A stretch of 43,455 bases of DNA from Siminovitchia acidinfaciens (GTDB taxonomy: Bacteria > Bacillota > Bacilli > Bacillales > Bacillaceae_C): positions 346,469 to 389,923 of the forward strand of contig NZ_QYTV02000001.1 in assembly GCF_003605385.1 (NCBI RefSeq), given 5' to 3'. A program made the translations under genes and the position numbers. Each line of letters begins with the position of its first letter. Positions within the stretch are counted from its first letter, which is position 1. The notes under the pieces are model-generated. The model was not told where the DNA came from and did not search any database. It saw nothing but the letters and a program-made list of their open reading frames with translations. Of this stretch, positions 16,357 through 25,523 are shown one piece after another.

Positions 16357-16719
16357 ATGAGCGAAATTAAACATGGTGCACCTGAAATTCCTAATCCATT
16401 GAGAGTGTTTATGACATTTGAATCTACCGGTTGGTTCGATACAACAAAAGAGCAGAAAGAAAGGGAGATATTGCCAGCGCTGAATGACATATTGGAGAGC
16501 TGGAGACATAATGGATCGGAGCTGTTAGGAACCTTTGACCGGGATATTTTTACAGCCGGACACGCAGGTCCGAATAACTGGCATGCTTGCTTCCTGTTCA
16601 ACATCCCAGACTTGCAAACGGTTACAAATATGACGCATTCCTTTCGTGAGGCGGGCTTGGACCGTTATTTTCGACTGGAAGCCTCGATCGGACGCCCATT
16701 TTTCCTAGTGGAAAAATAA
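16357..16719 (+). CDS. Small IacB-like protein (DUF6616-type), uncertain
   Basis: A 120-residue soluble protein with the feel of a dimeric ferredoxin-like alpha+beta barrel: strand LRVFMTFESTGWFDTTKEQK, helix ILPALNDILESWRHNGSELL, strand NWHACFLFNIPDLQTVTNM and a final AGLDRYFRLEASIGRPF. The order (short strand, long helix ending in GxE-LLGT, strand with a P-x-L helix start, then YF) resembles IacB of indole-3-acetate clusters, but from memory only. GGAGG 9 nt upstream supports the start. It lies between the SDR remnant and the TRAP genes. EthD- or muconolactone-isomerase-like folds are alternatives. Confidence 0.5.
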   Translation: MSEIKHGAPEIPNPLRVFMTFESTGWFDTTKEQKEREILPALNDILESWRHNGSELLGTFDRDIFTAGHAGPNNWHACFLFNIPDLQTVTNMTHSFREAGLDRYFRLEASIGRPFFLVEK

Positions 16720-16752
16720 TTCGCAGCACACATAAAAAGAAGGGGTGGAAAA

Positions 16753-17802
16753 ATGAAGAGATTGTTAGTTGTTATCGCATTTTTATTCGCGGCTGTCCTT
16801 CTTGGCGCTTGCGGAGGAAGCAGTGACGCCGAAAAGGCTTCAACCGGAAGTAAGGACGATGTCATCAAATTAACGTATGCCTTTTTTGCCCCTCCAAGTA
16901 CATTTCCTGCAGTCCAGATGGAAGAGTGGAAAAAGCGGCTTGAAGAGAGGACAGATGGAAAAGTGGAAGTTGAGCTCTTTCCAGGTGGTGCCTTATTGGA
17001 AGCGAACAATATGTATGATGGGGTAGCGAATGGAACGGCTGATATCGGGCTAACCTCCACATCCTATGAGCCAGGAAGATTTCCCCTGCTAGCCATTTCA
17101 GATATGCCATCAGGCTATGCAAATGCTAAATCGGCGAGTCATGTGACAGCCGACCTGGTAGAGAAGTACCCGCCGGAAGCACTGAAAGATTTTAAGATCA
17201 TCACAACTTTTGCAACCGAACCTGCTTATATACAGAGCAAAAAGCCAATTTCTTCTTTTGGAGATTTAAAGGGGAAACAACTTCGAATTGCTGGTGCACT
17301 TACACCGATCATGGAGGAGCTAGGAGCTGCACCGGTTGGAATGTCACAGGCTGAAGTTCCTGAAGCATTACAGACAGGGGTTGTTGAGGGGTACGTTTCA
17401 TCGAGAGAAATCTTAAAAGATACGAAGCTGGCAGAAATGGTAGGCTATGTAACTGATTATCCTTTGGCGCTTAACACCTTTATTGCTGTTATGAACAAAG
17501 ATAAATGGGATTCCCTGCCTGAAGATGTTCAACAAGCAATTGATGAGCTGAACAGGGAGATGACGGAGTTTACTGGTGATTATTTAGATAATCATGTCCA
17601 AGAATCCATCACATGGAGCCAAGAAACTCATGACCTTGAAATTGTTGAATTGTCCGATGGTGAGAAAAAGTTATGGGATGAGCGATTGAACAAAATGCAA
17701 GAAGAGTATGTTGATAAGGTGGAGAAGGATGGGCAGCCTGCAAAGGAGTACCTCGAAGATATGAGGGCTTTAATTGAAAAATACAACGAGCAATTCAAGT
17801 AA
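16753..17802 (+). CDS. dctP: TRAP transporter substrate-binding lipoprotein DctP (system 1)
   Basis: A 349-residue extracytoplasmic solute-binding lipoprotein. The lipobox LLGAC puts the lipidated cysteine at residue 20. LTYAFFAPPSTFPAVQMEEW and ELFPGGALLEANNMYDGVANG are family motifs, and the carboxylate-binding arginine is in GKQLRIAGAL. It captures an organic acid outside the membrane and hands it to DctQM, which follow after 22 nt. Start set by AAGGGGTGG. A close paralogue lies at 21240-22286. Confidence 0.9.
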   Translation: MKRLLVVIAFLFAAVLLGACGGSSDAEKASTGSKDDVIKLTYAFFAPPSTFPAVQMEEWKKRLEERTDGKVEVELFPGGALLEANNMYDGVANGTADIGLTSTSYEPGRFPLLAISDMPSGYANAKSASHVTADLVEKYPPEALKDFKIITTFATEPAYIQSKKPISSFGDLKGKQLRIAGALTPIMEELGAAPVGMSQAEVPEALQTGVVEGYVSSREILKDTKLAEMVGYVTDYPLALNTFIAVMNKDKWDSLPEDVQQAIDELNREMTEFTGDYLDNHVQESITWSQETHDLEIVELSDGEKKLWDERLNKMQEEYVDKVEKDGQPAKEYLEDMRALIEKYNEQFK

Positions 17803-17824
17803 TGGAGTATAGGAGGTTGAAGCA

Positions 17825-18397
17825 ATGGGAACTGAACAGTCCATCCAATTAGACACCGAAAACCCGAAGGTAACGGTGCATAAAGATTCGGCTGATGCTC
17901 TATCAAACGAAGGAAAACCAAATATCTTTTTCAAAATAACAGATTCGTTAAATCGGGGACTGGCTTTTATAGCCGGTCTATCTCTCATTTGCATGATGCT
18001 GTTGGTAGTCTTTAATTCAATCAAGCGATTATTCTCTGACCCTATTGCCGGGACTGTTGAGTTGGTCAGTTGGCTTGGAGCCATAACAGCCGTCTTTTCT
18101 CTTGGATATGCACAGTTGCACAAAGGCCATGTGTTCATTGACCTGCTCATTGTGAAATTTCCTTCGGGACTGCAAAAGCTGACACACTCAATGGTAAATG
18201 TATTCAGCATATTGTTCTTTACTATGGCTGGCTGGCAAATTACCTTGTATGGCATGGGTTTGAAAGAGAGCGGCGTCGTTTCAGAAACAATGCAGGTTGC
18301 TTTTTACCCCTTGGTCATTTTATGTTCCATCGGCTTTTTCAGCCTGGTGTTAGCCATAGTAAAAGAAACTGTTGAAGTGTGGAAGGGGGCAAAATAA
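17825..18397 (+). CDS. dctQ: TRAP transporter small permease DctQ (system 1)
   Basis: A 190-residue membrane protein with four helices (about residues 45-67, 80-100, 125-145 and 160-180), preceded by a 40-residue hydrophilic N-terminus. GTVELVSWLGAITAVFSLGY is the conserved DctQ segment, and LHKGHVFIDLLIVKFP matches the usual G-H-V-x-VD loop. Overlaps the next gene by one base (TAATG). Confidence 0.88.
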   Translation: MGTEQSIQLDTENPKVTVHKDSADALSNEGKPNIFFKITDSLNRGLAFIAGLSLICMMLLVVFNSIKRLFSDPIAGTVELVSWLGAITAVFSLGYAQLHKGHVFIDLLIVKFPSGLQKLTHSMVNVFSILFFTMAGWQITLYGMGLKESGVVSETMQVAFYPLVILCSIGFFSLVLAIVKETVEVWKGAK

Positions 18398-19686
18398 TGG
18401 ATCCAAATCTTTTGGCTATATTAGGAATCTGCGTTCTTTTCGTATTGATGTTCCTACGGATGCCGTTAAGCTTTGCGATGTTTATTGTGGGCTTTGTAGG
18501 TCTGTTGCTGGCAGCATCGCCGAAAGCTGCCTACAACGTGTTAAGCGCAGACTTATGGAATCAGTTTTCCAGTTACTCTTTAAGCGTAATCCCTCTTTAC
18601 ATATTAATGGGGGAAGTGGTCTTTCGAACGGGCATTGCCGAAAGGCTTTTTGAATCAGCATACAAGTGGGTTGGACATTATCGCGGAGGAATGGCAAGCA
18701 CGACCATATTGGCGAGTGCCGGTTTTGCATCAATCTGCGGTTCCAATTCAGCAACGGCAGCAACGATGGGGACGATGTCACTCCCTGAACTTGACAAATA
18801 TGGATACAACAAAGCTCTCAGTACTGGAAGCATTGCAACAGGAGGTACTCTCGGGATTATCATTCCTCCAAGTACTGTATTAATCGTTTTGGCGCTTCAG
18901 ATGGAGCAATCGATTAAAGATCTCTTTATCGCAAGTATTGTCCCAGGAATCTTTCTTACTCTCCTCCTGATATTAACCGTTGTCTTCCTATGTAAAAGAA
19001 ACCCAGATCTCGGACCGGCAGGAGAGCGATTCAGCATGGGAGAGAAAGTAAAGTCTCTTAAAGATGTCATCCCTATTGCCCTGTTGTTCATCTTTGTCAT
19101 CGGCGGTTTATACAAAGGAATTTTCACGCCGACTGAATCAGGGGCATTCGGAGCTTTTGGGGCAATCCTTCTATCATTGGCCATGGGAAAGCTGAACCGT
19201 AAGAATTTCCAGATCGCTATTGCAGGAGCACTCCGTTCATCGGCGATGGTCTTGATGTTGGTGGTTGGCGCAATGGTGTTTGGGCGGTTCTTGACTATTA
19301 CACGCCTTCCATATGATGTATCTGAGTGGGTGAGCAACCTGCCCGTCCCGCCGATTTTCGTTTTGATCTCGATTTTGATCATTTATATCATTGGTGGATC
19401 GATTATGGATGCACTTGGATTTTTAATTATTTCAATCCCGGTGTTTTATCCGACTGTTTTGGCGTTGGGATATGATCCTGTCTGGTTTGCTGTGGTCTTA
19501 TGTGTTGTGACTAGTATGGGGGCCATCACCCCGCCTGTTGGAGTTAATGTGTTCGTCGTGCAGGGGCTTACTCCCAAAACACCGGTAACGACCATTTTTA
19601 AAGGGGCAGCCTATTTCTTGGTCACATATTTAATTTTCATAGGCTTGCTGTTGCTGTTCCCGCAAATCATTCTATTTTTAGTCTAA
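18397..19686 (+). CDS. dctM: TRAP transporter large permease DctM (system 1)
   Basis: A 429-residue membrane protein with about 12 helices; the sodium-coupled translocation subunit. Signature stretches are LFVLMFLRMPLSFAMFIVG, ASAGFASICGSNSATAATMG and GTLGIIIPPSTVLIVLALQM. ATG 18397 overlaps the DctQ stop and is preceded by AAGGGGG; the frame is open only six codons further. Confidence 0.92.
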   Translation: MDPNLLAILGICVLFVLMFLRMPLSFAMFIVGFVGLLLAASPKAAYNVLSADLWNQFSSYSLSVIPLYILMGEVVFRTGIAERLFESAYKWVGHYRGGMASTTILASAGFASICGSNSATAATMGTMSLPELDKYGYNKALSTGSIATGGTLGIIIPPSTVLIVLALQMEQSIKDLFIASIVPGIFLTLLLILTVVFLCKRNPDLGPAGERFSMGEKVKSLKDVIPIALLFIFVIGGLYKGIFTPTESGAFGAFGAILLSLAMGKLNRKNFQIAIAGALRSSAMVLMLVVGAMVFGRFLTITRLPYDVSEWVSNLPVPPIFVLISILIIYIIGGSIMDALGFLIISIPVFYPTVLALGYDPVWFAVVLCVVTSMGAITPPVGVNVFVVQGLTPKTPVTTIFKGAAYFLVTYLIFIGLLLLFPQIILFLV

Positions 19687-19721
19687 GACAATTGGAAATA
19701 ATTAAGGATGGGGTGTACAAG

Positions 19722-19838
19722 TTGTCGTTGGAAGATTACGTAAGTGAGTTATTGGATGTAAACAAAGAAGATCTATTATTAATCGATCCGGCTTTTTCTT
19801 TTTCACTGGAGGGTGCTGAGGAGAATGAAAATGAGTGA
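19722..19838 (+). CDS. Small acidic peptide translationally coupled to the amidase
   Basis: A 38-residue frame, MSLEDYVSELLDVNKEDLLL then IDPAFSFSLEGAEENENE, from TTG 19722 with AAGGATGGGG 8 nt upstream. Its last 8 nt overlap the amidase start. It is strongly acidic and helical in its first half. The geometry recalls AtzG, the small GatC-like partner of the amidase AtzE, but this peptide is shorter and I cannot show homology. It could instead be a leader peptide for coupling. Confidence 0.5.
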   Translation: MSLEDYVSELLDVNKEDLLLIDPAFSFSLEGAEENENE

Positions 19839-21219
19839 GCTTTTATTTGACACCATTGATAACACCAGCAGGCGAATTGCGGAGAAAGACCTGTCACCGG
19901 TGGAATTGACGAAACTTACCATTGAGCGTATTCAGCAGGTGGAACCTGCTCTGAACGCTTTTATCACAGTGTTGGAAGAACAAGCCCTTGAACAGGCAAA
20001 AATGTTAGAGAAAGAAGCGCAGCAAGGAAACATTCGGAGTCCCTTGCACGGAGTACCTATTGCTGTCAAAGATATGGTGCAGACTAAGGATATTCTTACC
20101 ACTGGAGGCTCAAAGATTCTGGAGAACTGGGTTCCTGATGAGGATGCTCCTGTGGTTCGAAACTTGAAAGAGGCAGGTGCCATCATTATAGGCAAAGCGA
20201 ACTTGCATGAATTTGCCATGGGAGCCACAACGGAAAATCCTCATTATGGGAGTACCCGAAATCCTTGGAATCAGAAATACATTCCGGGCGGTTCCAGCGG
20301 AGGATCGGCGGTTGCAACTGCGGCTGGAATGGCATTCGGTGCAGTAGGGACTGACACGGCTGGATCCATACGCCTGCCTGCAGCTATGTGCGGAACAGCG
20401 GGAATCAAACCTACCTATGACTTGGTCAGCCGCGAGGGCAGTCTTCCTTTTAGCTGGTCACTTGACCATGTAGGACCAATGACCAGGACCATAAAAGACT
20501 CGGCACTTATGCTGGAAGCGATGATTGGCTCAAAGGAACCGAAATCCGCTTTTAATGAATTGGAGGATCTAAAAGGTATCAAGCTAGGATTCTATGAGCC
20601 TTATATGTATTCGGGTATTGACCCTGATGTGAAAAGCGTCGTTGAAAAAGCTTTTCAACAGATGGAATCATTGGGAGCCGAAATCAATCCCATTGAGTTA
20701 CCGTTTATCGATAGTGCCCTTGAAGGCTTGAAAACGATCGCTCAATCCGAAGTCGTCGCCTACCATGAACCTCTGTTAAAGAAACACGGAGATCTATACG
20801 GAGATGATCTAAAGTATCGTTTTCAGTATGGACGGGATATATCGGCAACTGCTTATATTAACGCGCAAAGGGTTAGAAAAAAGTTCATTCAATCAACTCT
20901 CACTCAAATGAAGGAAATAGATGCTCTAATCGGACCGACCAATGTTCAGCCTCCATTTGAAATTGGAACGATGGTTCCCGAACAAGCCATAAGCAACATG
21001 TTTGTTCTTGGAAAAACTCCGTTAGCAAATATTTTGGGTTTTCCAGCGCTATCCGTTGCTTGTGGATTTACGAGAGATAAATTCCCTGTAGGCCTTCAAA
21101 TTATAGGAAAGCCATTTTCCGATCACCGCATAATGGAGATTTCCAATTGTTACGAGCGGTCGGAATCATGGACGGCAGCTTTAAAAGAGAATCAGAATTA
21201 CCTGCAGTTAAATCACTAA
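19831..21219 (+). CDS. Amidase-signature hydrolase (IacH/AtzE-like)
   Basis: A 462-residue amidase of the GatA superfamily. The Ser-cisSer-Lys triad is visible: K80 in PIAVKDMV, S155 in PGGSSGGSA and nucleophile S179 in DTAGSIRLPAA. The C-terminus has FPALSVACGFTRDKFPVGLQ. It hydrolyses an amide or lactam in the cytoplasm. ATG 19831 is selected because GAGGAG lies 6 nt upstream; ATG 19825 and GTG 19813 are less well placed. It sits between two TRAP loci. In iac clusters an amidase of this kind is IacH; equating it with IacH is inference. Confidence 0.85.
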   Translation: MSELLFDTIDNTSRRIAEKDLSPVELTKLTIERIQQVEPALNAFITVLEEQALEQAKMLEKEAQQGNIRSPLHGVPIAVKDMVQTKDILTTGGSKILENWVPDEDAPVVRNLKEAGAIIIGKANLHEFAMGATTENPHYGSTRNPWNQKYIPGGSSGGSAVATAAGMAFGAVGTDTAGSIRLPAAMCGTAGIKPTYDLVSREGSLPFSWSLDHVGPMTRTIKDSALMLEAMIGSKEPKSAFNELEDLKGIKLGFYEPYMYSGIDPDVKSVVEKAFQQMESLGAEINPIELPFIDSALEGLKTIAQSEVVAYHEPLLKKHGDLYGDDLKYRFQYGRDISATAYINAQRVRKKFIQSTLTQMKEIDALIGPTNVQPPFEIGTMVPEQAISNMFVLGKTPLANILGFPALSVACGFTRDKFPVGLQIIGKPFSDHRIMEISNCYERSESWTAALKENQNYLQLNH

Positions 21220-21239
21220 TAAACAAAGGGGAGAATGTG

Positions 21240-22286
21240 ATGAGGTTCGTAAAGAAAAAGAAATACCTTGCTCTTTTCGTTAGTTGTATCATGGCCCTTC
21301 TATTGGCAGCATGCGGTTCCAAAGAAACTGCGGGAGATGCATCTGGAGACAAAAAACCGATTACCCTGTCTTATGCTTTTTTCGCACCTGACAATACTTT
21401 TCCCGCTGTTCAAATGAAAAAATGGGCGGAAGAAGTGGAGTCAAGAACTGATGGGCAAGTCAAAATAGAAATGTTTTTCGGCGGAACACTCCTTGAAGCC
21501 AGCAACATGTTTGATGGGGTTGCCACCGGCACCGCTGATATAGGTCTTACCGCGACAACTTATGAACCCAAGCGTTTTCCATTGTTAGAAATATCAGATT
21601 TACCTTCCGGTTATCCCAACTCGGAAGTCGCAAGTCAAGTGGTACATGATTTGATCAAGGAGTATCCACCAGAAGCCTTGAAAGATTTTAAAATCATAAC
21701 AGCATTTGCCACAGAGCCGTCTTACATCCAAAGCAAAGAGGCTATATCCAGTTTGAAAGATTTATCGGGAAAACAACTGCGAATATCCGGCGGTTTGACT
21801 CCGGTCATGGAAAAGCTTGGAGCGGCACCCGTCGGAATGTCGCAGGCTGAAGCCCCCGAGGCGCTACAGACCGGTATTATAGAGGGGAATATTTCTTCAA
21901 GAGAAGTATTAAAAGACTTGAAACTTGCTGAATCTGCAAAATTTGTCACTGACTATCCGTTGACGATCACTTCATTTGTGGCAGTGATGAACAAGGATAA
22001 ATGGGATGCCTTGCCAGAGGATGTACAGAAGGTCATTGAGGAATTAAGCAGTGAAATGAGTGAATTTACTGGAAAATACCTTGATGAGCACGTCAAAGAG
22101 GCGATGAAATGGAGTGAAGAAGAGGAAGGACTAAGCGTAGTCTCACTGTCTGATGAAGAGAAGTGGAATGAGCTATTGGAGAACACTCAGGAAGAGGCTG
22201 TTGAAAAGGCAGAGGCAAAAGGCCTGCCGGCAAAAGAGTACCAGGAAAGGCTGTATGAACTGATTGAAGAATACACGAGCAAATAA
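21240..22286 (+). CDS. dctP: Second TRAP substrate-binding lipoprotein DctP, no own permease
   Basis: A 348-residue lipoprotein (lipobox LAAC, cysteine 25). It is clearly paralogous to the protein at 16753-17802 over its whole length, for example EYPPEALKDFKIIT, MEKLGAAPVGMSQAEAPEAL and TSFVAVMNKDKWDALPEDVQ. The binding arginine is in GKQLRISGGL. No DctQM follows; dehydrogenase genes do. It may feed system 1 with a related ligand. The ATG at 21240 follows AAAGGGGA by 7 nt; the frame extends into the amidase but that is overlap only. Confidence 0.88.
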   Translation: MRFVKKKKYLALFVSCIMALLLAACGSKETAGDASGDKKPITLSYAFFAPDNTFPAVQMKKWAEEVESRTDGQVKIEMFFGGTLLEASNMFDGVATGTADIGLTATTYEPKRFPLLEISDLPSGYPNSEVASQVVHDLIKEYPPEALKDFKIITAFATEPSYIQSKEAISSLKDLSGKQLRISGGLTPVMEKLGAAPVGMSQAEAPEALQTGIIEGNISSREVLKDLKLAESAKFVTDYPLTITSFVAVMNKDKWDALPEDVQKVIEELSSEMSEFTGKYLDEHVKEAMKWSEEEEGLSVVSLSDEEKWNELLENTQEEAVEKAEAKGLPAKEYQERLYELIEEYTSK

Positions 22287-22305
22287 CAAAAAGGGGGAAA
22301 CTTAC

Positions 22306-23406
22306 ATGGAAATTGCGGTACTTGGAGGCGGAAATGGCTGCTACGCGGCAGCGGTTGATTTAACAGAACAGGGACACAAGGTCAAATTATGGAGAAGGAA
22401 CGAGGAAGCATTCAAAGGAGTGCTCAATAAACAGGCTATTACCGTGAAAGACGGGAAGGGAACACGGGAGGTGCCGCTCTATAAGGCGACAAGTGACCTG
22501 AAAGAAGCAGTGCAAGATGCGCAACTGATTGTAATTCCATTGCCTGCGACGACTCAGATTTCTTTGGCAAAGCAGCTGGCTTCTGTCCTGGAGGATGGCC
22601 AGGTAATCTTTTTACCACCGGGCAGCTTTGGCAGCTATTTGATGTCCAAAACATTGGCTGAAGAAGGCTGTCAGGCAAATATCGCTTTTGCAGAGACCGG
22701 AACCTTGCCCTATTTGGCCAGGAAATATGATGAAGAAACGGTTTCGATCTCTGGGCGTGCGACGAGGCTCCCGACAGGTGTCTTTCCTGCGAACCAATCA
22801 GAGCAAGCTTTTCAAATATTGAAAGAGGCCTATCCATCCATTGAGCCCATACAGGATGCATTGGATGGAGCCTTAATGAATGCAGGACCGATTATCCACC
22901 CTCCTCTTATTATTATGAACGCAGGTCCTATCGAACATTTCGATAGATGGGATATCCATGATGAAGGGACGCAGCCATCAGTCAGGAATGTCCATAAAGC
23001 GCTTGATGCCGAGCGGATCAAAATTAGAGAAGCACTCGGATATACAGCTCCACATTTTCCTTTGGATGACCACTATAATCTGGATGGCGACGAGTGGATG
23101 TATGGGAATGGGGCCCATGAGGAGTTGGTGGACGGGGAAGATTGGTATGAGCCATTGGATTTGAAGACACATCGGTATATGACAGAAGATATTGCCTGTG
23201 GCCTGGCTTTTCTGGTCTCACTGGGTGATTGGCTGAATATCCCAGTACCTACGGCAGCAGGATTGCTTTCGGTAGCCAGCAGCATGGTCGGGGAAGATCT
23301 AAGGAAGACAGGGAGAACATTGGAGAACATCGGGCTTTCGTCTAAAAAACCGGAAGAGATGAAAGAACTGCTCCAGAAAGGGTTAGTTCAGTATGAAATC
23401 AGCTAA
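22306..23406 (+). CDS. Opine-dehydrogenase family oxidoreductase (octopine/nopaline DH type)
   Basis: A 366-residue NAD(P)-dependent enzyme. The Rossmann motif VLGGGNGCYAAAVDL is at residues 4-18, and the octopine-DH C-terminal domain starts near residue 190 with MNAGPIIHPPLIIMNAGPIE and a catalytic-type His in PHFPLDDHYN. Family members reductively join an amino acid and a keto acid or oxidise the reverse product. In a catabolic operon the oxidative split of a secondary amine acid is plausible, an inference. GGGGGAAAC upstream sets the start. It overlaps the next gene by 14 nt. Confidence 0.85.
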   Translation: MEIAVLGGGNGCYAAAVDLTEQGHKVKLWRRNEEAFKGVLNKQAITVKDGKGTREVPLYKATSDLKEAVQDAQLIVIPLPATTQISLAKQLASVLEDGQVIFLPPGSFGSYLMSKTLAEEGCQANIAFAETGTLPYLARKYDEETVSISGRATRLPTGVFPANQSEQAFQILKEAYPSIEPIQDALDGALMNAGPIIHPPLIIMNAGPIEHFDRWDIHDEGTQPSVRNVHKALDAERIKIREALGYTAPHFPLDDHYNLDGDEWMYGNGAHEELVDGEDWYEPLDLKTHRYMTEDIACGLAFLVSLGDWLNIPVPTAAGLLSVASSMVGEDLRKTGRTLENIGLSSKKPEEMKELLQKGLVQYEIS

Positions 23407-24397
23407 TGGAACCATCTTGATTGCCGGCGCAGGGAGAATGGGCAGGGGCATCGCGCTGACATTTGCTTATCAAGGTTATCAAGTAAATTTGGTTGACTTC
23501 AAGCAAAGGACCAACGAGGAGTTTGCGCAGTATGCAATCAGCGCAAAGCAGGAAATCAAAGGCCAGCTGTCTATTCTGTCTCGCAGTGGTGTCCTGCCCG
23601 AGGAGTCCGTTGAGTTCGTTCTGGATCGGATACATATCCGTACGAAGGATGAGGACTGTGGATGGGAGCACGCAGATATAGTATTTGAAGCGGTACCGGA
23701 AATAGCCGAGGCAAAAAGAGAGGCGTTTGAATTTATCTGTCTTCAAGCGCCTAAAGAGGTGCCAATTGCATCTACATCTTCAGCGTATTCTGCTAACGAG
23801 CTGGCAGAAATGGTTTCACAGAAGGAAAGATTTTTAAATACTCACTGGCTGAATCCTGCCTATCTCATACCATTGGTTGAGGTCAGCCCGGGCACCGAGA
23901 CGAGCGAAGAGGTTTTGAGGGGTGTCTTCCAACTCCTTGAGAGTATTGGGAAAGTCCCAGTAAAATGTGCACCGTCTCCAGGATATATTGTCCCTAGGGT
24001 TCAGGCGCTGGCCATGAACGAAGCCGCCAGACTGGTTGAAGATGGGGTGGCTTCTCCAGAAGATATCGACAAAGCTGTCAGAGTCGGATTTGGCCTGCGA
24101 TTTGCCGTACTGGGCCTTCTGGAGTTCATTGACTGGGGTGGGGCAGACACACTTTACCATGCCAGCAATCACTTGCAGACATCCTTGGACACGGATAGAT
24201 TTTCTCCTCCTCAGATCATTCGGGAAAAAATAGAGCAGGGGGAAATTGGAATTAAAGCGCAAAAAGGCTTTTATCAATTCGATGAGCAAAGTATAGATCA
24301 GTATCAAGCAGAGACAATCCAAAAATTCATTGATCTGTTAGAGCATCTGGGACTCATGCCTAAGCCGGCTATAGAGCAATTGTCGGTAAAGGAGTAA
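23393..24397 (+). CDS. 3-hydroxyacyl-CoA dehydrogenase-like oxidoreductase
   Basis: A 334-residue enzyme of the HADH/lambda-crystallin family. The N-terminal NAD-binding motif is LIAGAGRMGRGIALTFAYQG. The catalytic His is in FLNTHWLNPAYLIPLVEV, and the C-terminal helical domain begins at PGYIVPRVQALAMNEAARLV. Some members act on free hydroxy acids (carnitine, gulonate) rather than CoA esters, so the substrate is open. Overlaps the opine-type dehydrogenase and ends the first transcription block, before a terminator. Confidence 0.85.
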   Translation: MKSANGTILIAGAGRMGRGIALTFAYQGYQVNLVDFKQRTNEEFAQYAISAKQEIKGQLSILSRSGVLPEESVEFVLDRIHIRTKDEDCGWEHADIVFEAVPEIAEAKREAFEFICLQAPKEVPIASTSSAYSANELAEMVSQKERFLNTHWLNPAYLIPLVEVSPGTETSEEVLRGVFQLLESIGKVPVKCAPSPGYIVPRVQALAMNEAARLVEDGVASPEDIDKAVRVGFGLRFAVLGLLEFIDWGGADTLYHASNHLQTSLDTDRFSPPQIIREKIEQGEIGIKAQKGFYQFDEQSIDQYQAETIQKFIDLLEHLGLMPKPAIEQLSVKE

Positions 24398-24406
24398 CGA
24401 TAAAAT

Positions 24407-24439
24407 GTTCAGCTCTGTCCGAGGAGCTGAACGTTTTTT
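24407..24439 (+). terminator. Terminator after the dehydrogenase pair
   Basis: Perfect stem GTTCAGCTC (24407-24415) / GAGCTGAAC (24424-24432), then GTTTTTTA. It separates the first catabolic block from TRAP system 2. Confidence 0.9.
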
Positions 24440-24503
24440 ATCACCGTGACTTTTAATCACGCAGCAATTATAAGAGAGAATTTTTATATAAAAAGGTGGT
24501 TAT

Positions 24504-25511
24504 ATGAGAAAACTGCTCGTTGGTCTTTTGTTATTATGCGTTGTTTTTGTAAGTGCCTGCGCCCAGAAAACTGTCACCCGGGCATCCGACGAACACAGTC
24601 AGGAGCCTGTAACTTTTACCGCTGTCAGTTTCCTTCCCAAAAATGATCCTTTGACCATCACGTTAAATGAGTGGATCGAAGAAGTCGAGAAAGTGACAGA
24701 GGGCAGGGTCAAAATCGACTGGAAAGGCGGAGCCAATATCATTCCGGTAAATCTCCAGTTCGAAGCACTCAGATCAGAAATTGTCGATGTGTTATTCACT
24801 TATACGGGACAATATCATTCACAGGCACCTGCTGTCTCTGCACTGCCTCTTTCCCAGTTGTCACCATGGGAGGAAAGGGAGAATGGCCTGTATGAGGAAA
24901 TGGTCAAGGAACATAAATCACTCGGTGTTCATTATATCGGCAGGTGGCTGTCGGGATCGCCGCGCATTTGGCTGAACGAACCAATTGAGGAACTGGCGGA
25001 ACTGGATGGAATGCAAATTCGTTCTGCTCCTAATTACCGCCGGTTTTTTAATGAAATTGGGATTACTTCGGTAATGGTTGCCCCGACAGAAGTATATACC
25101 TCGCTTCAAACGGGTGTGGTTAACGGGTTTGTATATGGAGGGCTCGTAGGCCCCAAGAGAAATGGATGGACAGACGCGTCGAAATATGTGCTGGATCATC
25201 CTTTTTGGAATCAGAACTGCACTATTTTAATGAATGATGACAAATGGAATGAGATCTCTCCAGAAGATCAGGAGTCTATTATTGAGGCGACCGCCGCTTA
25301 TGAAGAAAATATGGTGAAGCATTACCTGGAGGAAGATGAAGCGGAAAAAGAAGAGCTTACTGAAGCCGGCGTCGAATTCATTCAATTATCTCCACAGGAG
25401 GCAGAGACATTCATTGACCGGGCCTATGAGGTAGAGTGGGGCTACCTGGAAGATCAAGTGCCGGATAAAGTGAAAAGGCTTCGGGAACTTACTGCGAAAA
25501 ACAAAAATTGA
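24504..25511 (+). CDS. dctP: TRAP substrate-binding lipoprotein DctP (system 2)
   Basis: A 335-residue lipoprotein with lipobox VSAC (Cys 19). KNDPLTITLNEWIEEVEKVT, VKIDWKGGANIIPVN and the binding arginine in GMQIRSAPNYRRFF identify the DctP family. It is only distantly like the two paralogues at 16753 and 21240, so it probably binds a different acid. AAAGGTGG upstream supports the ATG. First gene of a three-gene TRAP operon. Confidence 0.87.
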   Translation: MRKLLVGLLLLCVVFVSACAQKTVTRASDEHSQEPVTFTAVSFLPKNDPLTITLNEWIEEVEKVTEGRVKIDWKGGANIIPVNLQFEALRSEIVDVLFTYTGQYHSQAPAVSALPLSQLSPWEERENGLYEEMVKEHKSLGVHYIGRWLSGSPRIWLNEPIEELAELDGMQIRSAPNYRRFFNEIGITSVMVAPTEVYTSLQTGVVNGFVYGGLVGPKRNGWTDASKYVLDHPFWNQNCTILMNDDKWNEISPEDQESIIEATAAYEENMVKHYLEEDEAEKEELTEAGVEFIQLSPQEAETFIDRAYEVEWGYLEDQVPDKVKRLRELTAKNKN

Positions 25512-25523
25512 GGAGGGGGCAGA

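Noticed and set aside
16357-16719. Muconolactone isomerase (CatC) candidate
   Set aside because: The size and ferredoxin-like layout are compatible, but CatC motifs are not seen and it lies in the upper-pathway block, far from catB.
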